A DNA stretch of 64,000 nt from Psococerastis gibbosa (Eukaryota; Arthropoda; Insecta; Psocodea; Psocidae). The DNA is taken from NCBI GenBank assembly GCA_963971405.1, contig OZ020488.1, positions 11,768,152-11,832,151 on the forward strand, given 5' to 3'. Positions 22,832-33,136 of the stretch are shown here, one piece after another. Each line of letters begins with the position of its first letter. The first letter of the stretch is position 1. The notes beneath the pieces are model-generated. The model was given only the letters and a program-made list of their open reading frames with translations. It searched no databases and had not been told where the DNA came from. The position numbers and the translations under genes were made by a program.

Positions 22832-22906
22832 ATTATAAATAAAATTGCACTTAATTCCACAACAATAAATTTATGTTGTGGAATTAAGTCCAATTTTATT
22901 TATAAT
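22832..22906. repeat. 33-bp inverted repeat with one mismatch
   Basis: The arms at 22832-22864 and 22874-22906 (CACTTAATTCCACAACA versus TGTTGTGGAATTAAGTC) pair around ATAAATTTA. It lies 11 bp before Helentron copy H4. It could be a tiny MITE with TATA-like ends. Confidence 0.8.
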
Positions 22907-22916
22907 TATATACTTA

Positions 22917-23752
22917 TTGCTTTCCAATTTATACGTAGTATAAGGAAAGCTTTGTGATGGTCGAAATTTTCGATTTCGAGATTTCAACGGATTTACACGT
23001 TTTCAGGTCCCAGGAACCCAAAAAAGTGGTTTTTACGAAATGTCTGTCTGTCTGTCTGTGCATCGATTTCCGGGCAAACTACTCGGTCGATTTTGATGAA
23101 ATTCGGCATGTAGGTTCACAAAAATCATGCCTCGAGACCATTTTTATTTTTGGCTAACTCAATTTGGGGGGGGGGGGGTTTATTCTCAAAAAACTCCAAA
23201 AAAACGGCAAAAAAATTATTTCTCAAAAACGGCTCCAACGATTTCTTTTAAATGTACATATATTCTAGTCGTTCTTAATGTTGATAAAATGCGGGGGGTC
23301 GCTTACCCCTTGATAGTTTGCTTCTGGGGGTAAAAAAATAAAAATAACTAAATAATGAAAACTTACTAAAAAATAATATTTCTGCGAAACTTTTCTATCG
23401 ATGATTTCTACCTTCAGGCATGTTTTAGGTGTTAAGTTGAGTAACGAAACCGGACAGTTGGCTTTCCCAAAAACCTATTTGCTTTTGCGCAAAAATTTTT
23501 TTTAAAAAAATGATAGAAACTTTACGCTGAAATGCATTGCCTGCCCTTCCATTATTACTGTGTTGTAATGTGTTTTAAATATATTGAGGTTACCTCACCT
23601 CCAGTGACGTCAGGTGGACACCCCCCCCCCCCCCCCCCGAGATATCCGAAATTTAACCGTAGGAAAATTATTTACCATGAAATTATTCATTTTCTCTCCC
23701 TACTAATTGATAAATTGGAAAGCATGCTCGAGTAAACTCGGACCGGTTCTTT
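22917..23752 (+). mobile_element. Helentron/HINE-like element, copy H4, full length
   Basis: An 836-bp copy with every landmark of the family: the hairpin start, GTCT x4, a G run at about 23165-23178, a C run at about 23620-23638, subterminal ATAAATTGGAAAGCATG, the 3' hairpin and the GGTTCTTT end. It is flanked by T on both sides, compatible with T-T insertion. Confidence 0.75.
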
Positions 23753-24207
23753 ATCATGTAACACTTCCACGAAGTTACTGAAGAATCTCTCTCACAATTT
23801 AAGCCCAATTATGCTAAAAAAAAGAGATACATCATGTTTTGCAAATTTAACGATGGTGTCGATTTTGAATGGACAATATGTTGAGACAACCGGAGGTTGT
23901 AAAATATCAAATTTTACACGAAATATCGATTGTGGGGCAATAATGACATGTCATACAGTATATAGAGCAAACGTTCCTCTGCACTTCGATGTAGATTATT
24001 TGTAAGAAATAACTGACACTGAAGATGTCAAGTCAAAAGAGTTCCAAAACTGGCTAATTGGTGTTCGTGATGGCGACATATAGTGGAATATTTTTTTTTT
24101 ACTTTGTGATATTTAATTTATAGCTCTATCTACAACGGGTATTTCTTGTAAAATTGGATTATATTTAAAAACAAAACTGACTGAGGGGGTGTCCGATTTT
24201 CGCTTAA

Positions 24208-24590
24208 GGCGCGGTTTCCACCGACCTCTAAGTGCAAAATACACATACGGTGACTTGGTAGCAGGCATTCAAGACTTAGGCGGCCTCTCATTGCAGACTG
24301 CACATGACATTGGCGGAAATTTGAATTTTCCTTTTTATAGAAATCTATTAAAATGTTTGTACTTAACATATCCCATGACGCCATTTTATAATTTTAGTTT
24401 GTTTGTTTGTGATTTTACTCTATGATCATTGATCAATTTTAACTATGGCATAGAGTAAAACAAAAATTTCCGTCAATGTCATTAGCATTCTGCAATGAGA
24501 GGTCGGTGGAAACCCCGCCTTTATTAATGACATCTGCTACCACGTCATTGTATGTGTATTTCGCACTTAGAGGTCGGTGGAAACCGCCCC
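24208..24590 (-). mobile_element. Harbinger-like MITE, 383 bp, sister of 20069-20452
   Basis: Starts GGCGCGGTTTCCACCGACCT and ends AGGTCGGTGGAAACCGCCCC, flanked by TAA on both sides (24205-24207 and 24591-24593). The core (CATATCCCATGACGCCATTT) is the reverse complement of the core of 20069-20452, but the outermost 30 bp differ. The two therefore look like subfamilies with exchanged ends. Confidence 0.8.
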
Positions 24591-25214
24591 TAAGGAATTT
24601 TTACTGAGGTATTTCATAGGCCTAAAAGGTAGGAACTTGGGGAGCTGAGGCGGGGGCTTCCTAGAGAATTAGGCTAGTTCCCTATCGTGCTGACAAATTT
24701 AGTCCAAAATACGATAAATATATCGATAAATATAGAATTAACCTATAAATATAGTGCTTTCAAGGCTGGAGTTATTTGATGAAGATGTTGAATCCGGGAT
24801 GATAAGTTGCGGTCGGTATAATATAATCAGATCGACCACGGCTACTCAACCCGGATTCTACTGCTTCATTATATAACGATTAATGTTGTCACTTGCCGTG
24901 AGCGAAAAATAAAACAAGTTATCTGGGCATTCAGAAAACACTACACCTTCCTCCATTTCATTTTTTAAAATTTCCCATCCACACTCCCCAAACGGCCAAA
25001 CCAAACCTTTTCTGGTTAGCAGTAACACCGCAGTAACTTTCAATTTAATTCGCAGAAGCACATCATTCATACATCATTACCTCCATATTGAGAGAACTTA
25101 ATGAAGTGACAAAACTAGGCCATTCAGTGCAAGATGTATTGTATTAAGTTACTCAATAGTATAGCTATGGTTTTGCATAGCTAGGTTATGTGCAGGATAA
25201 TTTTCGGATGTTCC

Positions 25215-25420
25215 TCATGCAGTTTTTACTGGTGGAATAGTCACAGGCCCGATAGGAACTGTAGTCTTTATCATGTCCGGAGCAACCCCTGTAAGCTCCG
25301 TGAGGTTCTGCGGATTTACCAGACCTTTGTCCACGATTTTACTAATAAATTGGTCCAGTGAAGGGGTGCGAGAGAGCGTGGCGTTGTTAGAAAACCGGGT
25401 CTTGAGGTGGCTGAATAGAC
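25215..25420 (-). CDS. Nested gene exon 2: C-terminal part of the small secreted protein
   Basis: 206 nt from the acceptor ATTTTTTCAG (before GTCTATTCAGCC) to the TGA at 25217-25215. Two bases complete the split glycine codon from exon 1. The peptide runs LFSHLKTRFSNNATLSRT, PSLDQFISKIVDKGLVNPQN, LTELTGVAPDMIKTTVPIGP and VTIPPVKTA. The middle looks helical and amphipathic, and the tail is rich in Pro, Val and Thr. No repeat copy of this stretch was seen elsewhere in the window, unlike the neighbouring DNA. No clear AATAAA was found just downstream. The 1,973-bp intron (27393-25421) carries a hAT-like MITE at 25976-26542. A secreted salivary, cuticle or immune peptide is possible, but this is a guess. 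Confidence 0.8.
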
Positions 25421-25975
25421 CTGAAAAAATGTAAATGAATTATGAAAAAGGATAGGACTTCAATGTACAGTACCTACCTTCATAATATTAATAATACAGC
25501 TGGACAATAAATTCTAAATGTAATACAAAACAGTTTTGTTAATAAATACTAAGTAGGCTATGCATCTAGTCGCTTAATGATATGGGCAAAATATTACAAT
25601 AAGTAAACACTAAAGAATTTTAGTATTTTCCGTACAGGAGGATATTAAACATAGGGGTATAGGCCCACACGTGATTTTTTCTGGCTTACCCACTAGAAAC
25701 AATTTTTTTTTTTTTTAAATAAATAAATATAAATTCCATTCGTGCATTAAATGTATTTTTATTTATTTATAAAAAGCTTTAAATTGTACGCTATAACGCT
25801 CAAGCTTTGTGTTGGGCTTTACGTTTAGCGTTATCTATATAGCGGTCCTAGTGAACCCACATAAGCTAAGTACAGAGACTCAAATCTGTTACGTCAAATT
25901 TGTCTAGAGTCTCTAAATGTTCCCCCCAACATGTAAAAAGTATAAGTATCGCTGGGCTTTATCAGCCTGTATACG

Positions 25976-26542
25976 CAGAGGCGGCCTCAGCCATTGCGAG
26001 TGGGTAATTGCGAGGCCCTTTGTCAAGACTTGACGAATGTTAATTTGCCCCCCCCCCCCCCATATGCCTGAAATAGTGGGATTTTACGCATTTTGATAGC
26101 AGTATAATTTAGATTTTACAGGCGATGAATACAAGTTTGTGGAGAAAAATATAACTGACAACAAGGGGAGCCCGGGGGTCTCCCCCTGGTGAAAACTTTA
26201 GAAAAATTGGCTTGAAATAGTTGGGTTTTAAGCATTTTGAGAGCAGTGACAGCTAGATTTCGTTTGTGTTTGTGCCTATAAAAAACCCCAATTCATTATG
26301 AAATACATATAATTACAGTATGTTCTGTTATTTTTATTTTTATATGTTTAGTTAGTTTTATGCTTTTTAATGTTATATTATTTTATTACGGTACCTTAAT
26401 AAATAATTATTGATATAAATCAAAAGTTTTAAATAAAAAAATATATTTTCAAAAATCTATATATTTTTTTTAATTTGCCAGGGTTACGCGAGGTCCCTGC
26501 AAGCGCGATTGCCCTGTTCGCCACCCCCCAAGGCCGCCTCTG
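25976..26542. mobile_element. hAT-like MITE, 567 bp, inside the nested gene's intron
   Basis: Starts CAGAGGCGGCCTCAG and ends AAGGCCGCCTCTG. The perfect 8-bp duplication TGTATACG lies at 25968-25975 and 26543-26550. It sits in the single intron of the small secreted-protein gene. Confidence 0.85.
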
Positions 26543-27393
26543 TGTATACGATAAAAACATGTTACACAAATTGAGCTTGCTACCGTTAGTACTTTAGTTT
26601 TACTCTACTGATAATTAAATGAACATAGTCTATAATGGTATAATTTGTCTTAACAATAACTCGGTGAGTTCCTCAAATAAAATTATTACTTCCATTTAAT
26701 TATTATCTATTAAATTAGAATAAAGACTTATATATTGCGTTTAAAGTCAAACTAATAGGTTCTTTGTAAATTAAGGTAAAATTACAGTTAGTTTGAACTA
26801 AAACGCATTGTTTAATCTTTATTCTAATTATTCTTTGTAAATTAAGGTAAAATTATTTACCAACGTTATCATCAGAATCCTTCTATCTCTAGCACTTGCA
26901 TAGTTGCATACCCCGCTGTCCAACATATAAGGAAAGTAGAAGACCTAGATTTATTCCGAAAGGATAGGGCTGGGGAGATTACCATTAGAAATTAATCTGT
27001 GAATTATCATTGGACGTACTGGGAAGGAAACTAGCCAATAAGGGTGAACTGTAGTTTAAAAGCCTATTTCTTACTCTTCGGGAAAATAGGCAAATGCTGT
27101 TTTTAAACTGCGAAACAGGCAATTTATACCCCTACTGTTGGTTGCCTATACGTTTATACTTTACAGCTCCGACCCAACTTACTGAAGTAGGCTACAGAAT
27201 CTTTAGAATTACAAAATATTTTCCTGTGAGAAAAGGCTAACTCAGTCGTCCGTAATATTCAATAGGCAAACGTACATCGTATCAATTAGAAATTATATTG
27301 TATTATTAAATATGTTATATAAATTTCAAATTATGAAATCAAATTAAAGGCTGTATGAAATTACTTATCGCAAATGTGTAAAAAGTAACTTAC

Positions 27394-27508
27394 CTGTTCC
27401 ATTTTTTAAGCCTTCAAAACCTTTACGGTCTTTGAAAAGCTGACTTTCCGCCAACTGAAGAGAAACAGCTGCCATCAGGCATGCCAACACAACTGGGACC
27501 AACTTCAT
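27394..27508 (-). CDS. Nested gene exon 1: start and signal peptide of a small secreted protein
   Basis: 115 coding nt from ATG at 27508 to the donor GGAACAG before GTAAGT (phase 1). The N terminus MKLVPVVLACLMAAVSLQLA is a classic signal peptide (Lys, hydrophobic core, small residues), with cleavage likely near residues 20-22. The mature protein begins around ESQLFKDRKGFEGLKNGT. It joins exon 25420-25215 to give 106 residues. The only Cys is in the signal peptide, so the mature chain has no disulfides. Sequons occur at N36 (NGT), N51 (NAT) and N77 (NLT). No family was recognised. The gene sits on the same strand inside the 11.2-kb intron of the Unc-89-like gene and has its own promoter, so it is not an alternative exon of the host. 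The match in splice phase, the signal peptide and the clean stop make it convincing although no single frame is long. Confidence 0.8.
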
Positions 27509-27515
27509 GATGTAC

Positions 27516-27552
27516 ACTGATTCAGAAGCCCAACAAGCTTCCTTTTAAATAT
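27516..27552 (-). promoter_or_regulatory. Core promoter of the nested secreted-protein gene (TATA plus initiator)
   Basis: On the minus strand a TATA-like TATTTAAAA lies at 27551-27543 and an arthropod initiator TCAGT at 27520-27516. If transcription starts at the A (27518), the TATA box is 25 to 33 bases upstream, the expected spacing. The 5' leader would be only about 10 nt before the ATG at 27508. TATA-plus-Inr promoters in insects are typical of tissue-restricted, strongly expressed genes, which fits a secreted product. Confidence 0.6.
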
Positions 27553-27599
27553 CCAAAGACACAATGAATTTCTGCCGGTCGTGTTCAAACATCCGATAT

Positions 27600-28160
27600 A
27601 GCTGTTGGTTATACATTTTTATATTTACCGAATGCATTGTTGAAATTTTATAGCACAGAATAAATTATCGACGTCTAAGTCATAGCTAGCAATAAAGTAT
27701 AATAGGGAAACTTAAAGAAATAATTATGGTGTGTTGGGCTGTAATTTATGTGGAGGCGTAAGAATAGCTTGGTATAGAGGGTTATAGTTCCACGCAGTCT
27801 GCGAAATAAGGTAGGTGGTAGGTTACTAATATTAACATTACATTGACTTATGATGAAGAGGCAACATGGGGTTGGGTGCTACCTAGAAACTGGGGGGGGG
27901 GGGTTAAGCCCTCCAGGGGACCTTATATTCATTGCGTTTTCGTCATTTTCACATTAATGCATGGTTTTTTAGGTTCCCCGGAGACACTATGTACAACCAC
28001 GTACTTGCTCGCTACTTTAGATTGGGAGGGGTGGGCCTTCGGCTTTCCAAGACCCCCCCCCCCCCCGAGATTTGGGCCAGCTCCTTGGACATTAAGTCCG
28101 AAAATATGTAATGAATACCGGACACAGGTCCCTCTTAAGTTAACACCGAAATTAGAGGAT
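27600..28160. other. DNA upstream of the nested gene, with a G run and C run
   Basis: A G run at about 27891-27903 and a C run at 28052-28066 suggest another G/C-tract MITE between them, but no inverted ends or target duplication could be set. Upstream regulatory DNA of the nested gene would lie in 27553-27850. Confidence 0.3.
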
Positions 28161-28163
28161 ATA

Positions 28164-28258
28164 TAGAAAAACTGGACTTGGCGGGATTCGGACCCACGAT
28201 CTACGCCTAACCGGGGCGTCGCCTCAACCGCTGAGCCTCTTAAGTTGGCTGCGCTACT
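28164..28258 (-). mobile_element. SINE-3 (tRNA-like head)
   Basis: Minus strand: GAGGCTCAGCGGTTGAGGCG as the A-box region and GTGGGTCCGAATCCCGCCAA as the B-box region, 45 nt apart. It is preceded by GGCGGAGTAGCGCAGCCAAC. It is a tRNA-like module with no acceptor-stem pairing, so not a functional tRNA gene. Confidence 0.5.
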
Positions 28259-28554
28259 CCGCCTTATTTACATGATACTTCCTGGTTCCCACCTCCCATA
28301 TAAAAACTAATCTGCGTATTGAGAAGAACCGGGTTAGCGCCACACGGAGTAAGAATGAGTACGAGTACAATACGGATCGTGACTCAAATTAATAAGATCG
28401 AATAAATCGAAAAAGACAAACCTGTGACGTCACAACGGCAATGCCACTCAACACAAATGGGAGCATCAGTAACCAACCGCTTTTGACCAGCGGGCGTTTG
28501 GCGGAATAAAATATTGGCGCGTTTATAGTGCGATGTATCTTCTGTTGTTTCTAA

Positions 28555-28862
28555 CGCCTGCTTTCAGCATTTCTGCTTTAAGCAACCCTGTCAGCCTGGC
28601 GGGGGGAGTGAGTCTGTTTGTTAACTTGAGGCACCCTAAGGGCAGACTCTTTCACCTCGGGGAAAGGGGAGTTCTTTAACAGAGTGGACCTCCTGATTAT
28701 TGTGGATTCCGAACCACTTGGGGAACATGGTAAAGTCACACGATTAAATCGAAGGTGACCAGGACTCGACTTATACTGCCTGAGCGAGTTATCATGTCCC
28801 ACCAGGTTCCCCTGCCAACGCTGTGCACACTACCAAGTTGCAGCAGTTTGAAACATGCTCTG
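28555..28862 (+). repeat. Repeat family C, variant copy
   Basis: Shares GGACCTCCTGATTATTGTGG, CCGAACCACTTGGGGAACAT and CAACGCTGTGCACACTACCA with 56983-57285. It has a different left part (GCATTTCTGCTTTAAGCAAC, GTTAACTTGAGGCACCCTAA). Confidence 0.65.
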
Positions 28863-28904
28863 CTTTAATGGAATCAACATGGTAAGGCGATGTTTCTTCT
28901 ACTT

Positions 28905-28960
28905 TAGTCGCAATCTATCGATTGGTTTACAGCAAATCTTTCGATCTTCTTCCTCATTCA
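28905..28960 (-). mobile_element. 3' tail of the FAANQSLD non-LTR family
   Basis: The reverse complement reads AAAGATTTGCTGTAAACCAA followed by TCGATAGATTG. This is the same terminal block as at 4685, 30235 and 63385. Only the tail is left. Confidence 0.45.
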
Positions 28961-29039
28961 CATCTGAAGTTTCAAGTAGGTTCCGCTTCTCAGCGTCAGG
29001 TCCTCAGCATTAGGGGCACGATCTCTCCAGAATAATATG

Positions 29040-29215
29040 TTGCTTCTAATGCCTGCTTTCAGCATTTCTGCTTTAAGCAACCCTGTCAGCCTGGCGGGGG
29101 GAGTGAGTTTGTTTGTTAGCTTGAGGCACCTTAAGGGCAGACTCTTTCACCTCGAGGAAAGGGGGCTTGACTGACAGAGTGGACCTCCTGATTATAGTGG
29201 ATTCCGAACCACTCG
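29040..29215 (+). repeat. Repeat family C, variant fragment
   Basis: TGCCTGCTTTCAGCATTTCT and GCTTGAGGCACCTTAAGGGC to GGACCTCCTGATTATAGTGG and CCGAACCACTCG, about 90% like 28555-28730 by eye. It lies 180 bp from that copy in the same orientation. Confidence 0.65.
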
Positions 29216-29912
29216 TCTCCAGAATATGTGCAGCATGTACAGTTAGCCTCCAGATTAAGTTAATATTAAGCGTTATAGCTTATATCCACTCTGCTCTTCT
29301 CATGGATAGTGTTAATTTAGACATCTTCCTACGATGTGTTGTGTGAAATTACGGGTTCACGTTTTTTACTCCCTCTGGAAAGGCTTCTCTCCGTCTTATA
29401 GTCCAGTGTTCTACTAACTGGAAAACTCTGGAGAGGAAATAATTATATAATTGAGCGTGTGCTCAGCCGATGCACCTAGTAAGTCATTCCAGTCCATTGG
29501 CATTAATATGCATGAAGTGCATTTGCATGGAGCGCGGCTTATGGCACAGTTCCAGCCATTTTATCTGGAGTGTCACTGGAGGCAGCCGCATCAATCAATT
29601 GGCCATGCCAATCAATATCAATATGTTGGTTTCCTGCAGCCGAAGACATGGTTTTTATCTATTTGGTTAATCCATGATTAATGGTTACTCACGGTGATCA
29701 TTCATGCACGCGCCGATCCATTTAGGAATTTTTTAGACATACCAGTTTTTTTTTTCCTGTTACCTTTTAGTCGCATCGCACATCCTAGAACCTATATGTA
29801 CCTTGGTGTATTTTTAAACATTGTAGTGCGGTTTTCTAGAATAAGACGGACCTTATAAGCAGACCACTAGCCACTAGTCGAGAGCGGCTTTCGATTTGAT
29901 TTTTTTTTCGCA

Positions 29913-30285
29913 ATGTGCGACATAGACAATATTATCTTTGATTATGCTCCACCATCTTGGAGAGACCATATAACGAACGAAGAGTTACTTCAAAGGATAA
30001 ACGATAAAAGATCCCTAATTACCTCAATTTCGGTGAGAAGAGGAAAATGGTTGGGGCACCTGATCAGACAAGAAGGACTCTTAAGCACCATAATAGGAGC
30101 CACGATCGAAGACACCAATGCAAGAGGGCGACCAAGGAAGGCGTACGCAGAAGACCACTAGAACGATATGAGATGCGGAACCTTCTTGGAACTAAAGAGA
30201 ACGGCCCAAGGCAGGGAGGAGTGGAGCAGGAGGTGGAAAGATTTGCTGCAAACCAATCGTTAGATTGAAACCAAAGAAGAAGAGG
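29913..30285 (+). mobile_element. Non-LTR retrotransposon C-terminal fragment (WLGHLIR type)
   Basis: The frame at 29913-30161 contains INDKRSLITSISVRRGKWLG, then HLIRQEGLL and NARGRPRKAYAEDH, the conserved C-terminal tail of RTE/Jockey-type polyproteins. A frameshift near 30160 moves the reading to another frame (LERYEMRNLLGTKENGP, then VERFAANQSLD). The copy is 5'-truncated and dead. It is the best-preserved member of the family whose 3' ends recur at 4655, 28905, 47665 and 63385. Confidence 0.75.
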
Positions 30286-30381
30286 AAGCTCCACTCTTCG
30301 ATATCTTTCAGGAAAGGCAGACAACTTCCTCCCCCTTCCCCAGTTTCCGATTACACCAAACCCATATATGGGGAAACTTAC

Positions 30382-30550
30382 CTTTGACATAGACCTGTAA
30401 AGATATGATAGCTTTGGCCTCTCCGTGGGCATTCCTCGCAACCAGTGAATAAGTTCCAGTGTGGTCGAGCTTCACATGAGGAATCTCCAGGCGGTAGGCT
30501 GGACCATCCCCCACACGACGGAACAGTGGCGCGTCTCTGTAGTAATCCGG
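30382..30550 (-). CDS. Unc-89: Exon of Unc-89-like gene: second half of an Ig domain
   Basis: 169 nt, phase 0 to 1. The acceptor is CTTGTTGCAG before CCGGATTACTAC and the donor is GTCAAAG before GTAAGT. It encodes PDYYRDAPLFRRVGDGPAYR, then LEIPHVKLDHTGTYSLVARN, and ends in ISLQVYVK: the D to G strands of an I-set domain. The F-strand Cys is replaced by Leu (GTYSLVARN). It begins mid-domain in phase 0, so an upstream exon carrying the A to C strands must exist to the right. None could be recognised between here and 64000. The intron to the next exon (30381-19166, 11.2 kb) contains a separate nested gene. Confidence 0.85.
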
Positions 30551-31204
30551 CTGCAACAAGAGAGAGAAGACATTGAGCATGGAGAAGTTGGTTAAGATAA
30601 GCATTGGTAACGTAGGAAATTTGTAAGCGGCCGGCCGAATTCGCAGTCAGGTACGTAAGAAAGAACATTAAGCTACAGTGCTAACAGTTAAACTGCTAGA
30701 ATCAAGACAGCTACATAGAAGGCACTAGTCAATCGGCAAAAATATATTAAAAAACCGCAAGTGGTCTAAGCATGGCATGGGCTAATAAAAAAAGCATGAC
30801 TTAACCATGTATAGATACGAGTCATAATTTGGAAACCTCAGGATACAAAAAGGCTACCAGGTTGCAGCAAGTCAAAGTCAGCACTGCACCGATGGTGCTG
30901 ATGAGCTGTAACTTCTCACGAGTAAAATTGATTAGATAATTTAGTGAAAAGGGTAAAATGCGATTTTAAGGCATTTTCACGAAAGCACCACCCACTGGCG
31001 TAATAGTAAAGTGCATTATGCGGCGATGTCGACGAGGATGGGTAAGCCACCCAAAGGCAGCAGCCGCTGGGCACCTGTAAGTTATTGCCAGTAAAAGTCG
31101 AGTAAATGACTGACTATTCAACAACAATGGCATCTCCGCTATTGTTGCAACACTCTGATTTACGACCAATCAGTGCAAATACGCTACTGGCTAGTACTGC
31201 GCAT

Positions 31205-31640
31205 AGCTTATTCTCTTGTAAATAAAGTAATACGATATGTTACCTCGGCCCCTAGGCCAAGTGGAATAATGACCGATAAGCTACCGGCGACTCCAAGCCA
31301 TAAGAATTCCTGCCATGGCTTGTTGAAACGCACAGCTTTTTGTTGATACATTTGATATGCAGACATCTCAAGACTTCTAGAGAGCAATCTGCTATTGTAT
31401 ATAAAGTAATACATATTACCTCCTCCAGCCCCCCCCCCCTCCTCCCAGGCCAGTGGCCATGTCGAATAAAGACCGATAAGCTGTAACTGCGCTTCAAAGG
31501 TACATAAATTTCAGCTAACCCTAATCTTTGCCTACTCCATCTCTAACCCTGCTACTGACATAGCTTGTGGAAACGTGGTTCATACATTTGACATACAGAC
31601 ATCTCAAGGCGTCAAGAGAGCCATCTGAACAACAAATACC
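31205..31640 (-). other. Diverged tandem duplication with one open copy and a possible small exon
   Basis: 31240-31400 and 31440-31625 share GACCGATAAGCT, CATTTGA(T/C)AT(G/A)CAGACATCTCAAG and AGAGAGC blocks. In the first copy the minus strand has ATG followed by SAYQMYQQKAVRFNKPWQEF, then LWLGVAGSLSVIIPLGLGAE and a plausible donor (CCGAG before GTAACA). The hydrophobic segment looks like a single membrane helix. The second copy is full of stops. It could be the first exon of a small mitochondrial-type membrane protein, a pseudogene pair or an unrelated repeat. None of these can be decided here. Confidence 0.25.
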
Positions 31641-31769
31641 CTGTTGTGATGATGATTGTTGTCGGTCAACGCTAAGGATACCCGCGGACTAAAGAGAATT
31701 AAAAATCTAGAACTTGGAAAAGCCACCTTAGCTATGGAAAGGTGTAACCAGCAGGGGGAGGAATCACTT

Positions 31770-31935
31770 CAAGATCCTGGCCCTTAGTTAGAAGAGGCAT
31801 GAGAAACAGATTGGAAACTGATATTCGCGAGTTGGGCGTCCGCAGATGGTGGAGCGTCGTACAAAACAGAGATGACTGGAGGAGTGTTGTCGAGCAGCTC
31901 AAAGCTCATCAAGGGTTGTAGAGCCAGAAGAAGAA
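31770..31935 (+). mobile_element. Non-LTR retrotransposon 3' coding end
   Basis: Reads RRGMRNRLETDIRELGVRRW, then WSVVQNRDDWRSVVEQLKAH and a stop. The RDDWRSVVEQ tail is a frequent ending of arthropod RTE/Jockey-type polyproteins. Only about 55 codons remain. Confidence 0.6.
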
Positions 31936-31987
31936 GATGAAAAAGATGGGAAACAGATATACATTGGTTAGTAATTGTTCGTAGCAG

Positions 31988-32140
31988 GCCAGTAACCAGG
32001 ATTTTTTCGGGGCTGCGATCCTAAGTAGCAGCAATAAGTAGTGAAATGTAGCAGGTTTGGAACGTTCAATCCTATCCAGAGCAAAGTTTTGAAATTTCGG
32101 GGGTGGGGGCTGCAGCCCCCTAGTCGCGGATCTGGTCTGT
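31988..32140. repeat. Probable degraded hAT-like MITE
   Basis: The left end is CAGTAACCAGGATTTTTTCG and the right end is CAGCCCCCTAGTCGCGGATC plus TG. It has the style of the verified elements, but the flanking octamers do not match. Confidence 0.35.
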
Positions 32141-32149
32141 AGCGCCATT

Positions 32150-33070
32150 AAGTTTAAGTGCATACATTACTCTACGTAACCCAGAAATAAAAAAAATATT
32201 TCCAGCCGTCCATTGCAGAAGCATATGCAACCCATACATTTATCAATGGGAAAGTACATCTTGACATGGGATAACGTTCAATGAGGTCATTAAAATGTGC
32301 GCCATCCATACAATATGCAGATAATTATCTGGAATGGGCAGAGCCATTGAAATAGTAAGATAATTGATCATATGAAGATGAGGAGGCACAATGGAATGAT
32401 GGTATCTGTGCACCTGTAGGTATACCTACTGTCTACAGGGCGTGCCTAATAGACCTACACTGTCTGACAACTTGAAGTTCAATTGGCCATTCATAGAGAG
32501 GCAGCGTCAAGGGCTGAGTGCTGGTTGAGGCGGGATACAGTCAGAAGGACAGGAAACTGGAGAGACATTCAAAGAGGTATTGAGATCAAAGGGGCGGAAC
32601 CAGTATTTACGTTAGTGGGCAGCGGTTGGGGAGGGTGGGGAGAGGTTCCGTGCCAAAGCTAAGGTAGCTCACCATAAATTAGTAGTGTTATCGGCTAGGC
32701 TGGCAACCCTCGTAGGCAGCACAGACGTTAAATACTTTTCGTTAGCGTAAACCCGTAAAGGATACCTTAGACCAGTGTCGGCCGTTTTGGGCCGATCTAG
32801 CTCGCGACATGGTTTTGAAAAACCCCTAAAAATTACAAATAGTAGAAAATTTCATTTTCTGTACATTTCATCTGGCCTTCCCATTAAAAAGTTGGCCCAT
32901 GTCTGCCTTAGACGCACTCAAACTGACAACAATGTGCTCATGGACGAACGTATCACAAACATTTCAGAGCACAAATTCCCGCTTCAATTTAAAACTTTAT
33001 ATTTTTACATTTTTTTAAAACAAATTATTTAAATTATTATTTTTTTTATATTATTATTAAAAATTGTGCC
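32150..33070. other. Unannotated DNA
   Basis: No recognised coding or repeat content. The 85-codon frame at 32775 has no recognisable motif. Confidence 0.4.
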
Positions 33071-33073
33071 CAG

Positions 33074-33136
33074 CACGGGGCCCCCTGAAAGCGCGGGGCC
33101 CCCTGAAAGCGCGGGGCCCCCTGAAAGCGCGGGGCG
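33074..33136. repeat. 18-bp tandem repeat, three copies
   Basis: GGGGCCCCCTGAAAGCGC occurs three times in a row plus a partial fourth. It is strongly GC-rich and partly palindromic, in AT-rich surroundings. Confidence 0.85.

Noticed and set aside
28164..28258. A tRNA gene
   Set aside because: A- and B-box-like motifs are present, but acceptor and anticodon stems do not pair; it is a SINE head.
32775..33032. 85-codon plus-strand frame
   Set aside because: No motif, no splice sites, and composition follows the AT-rich background.
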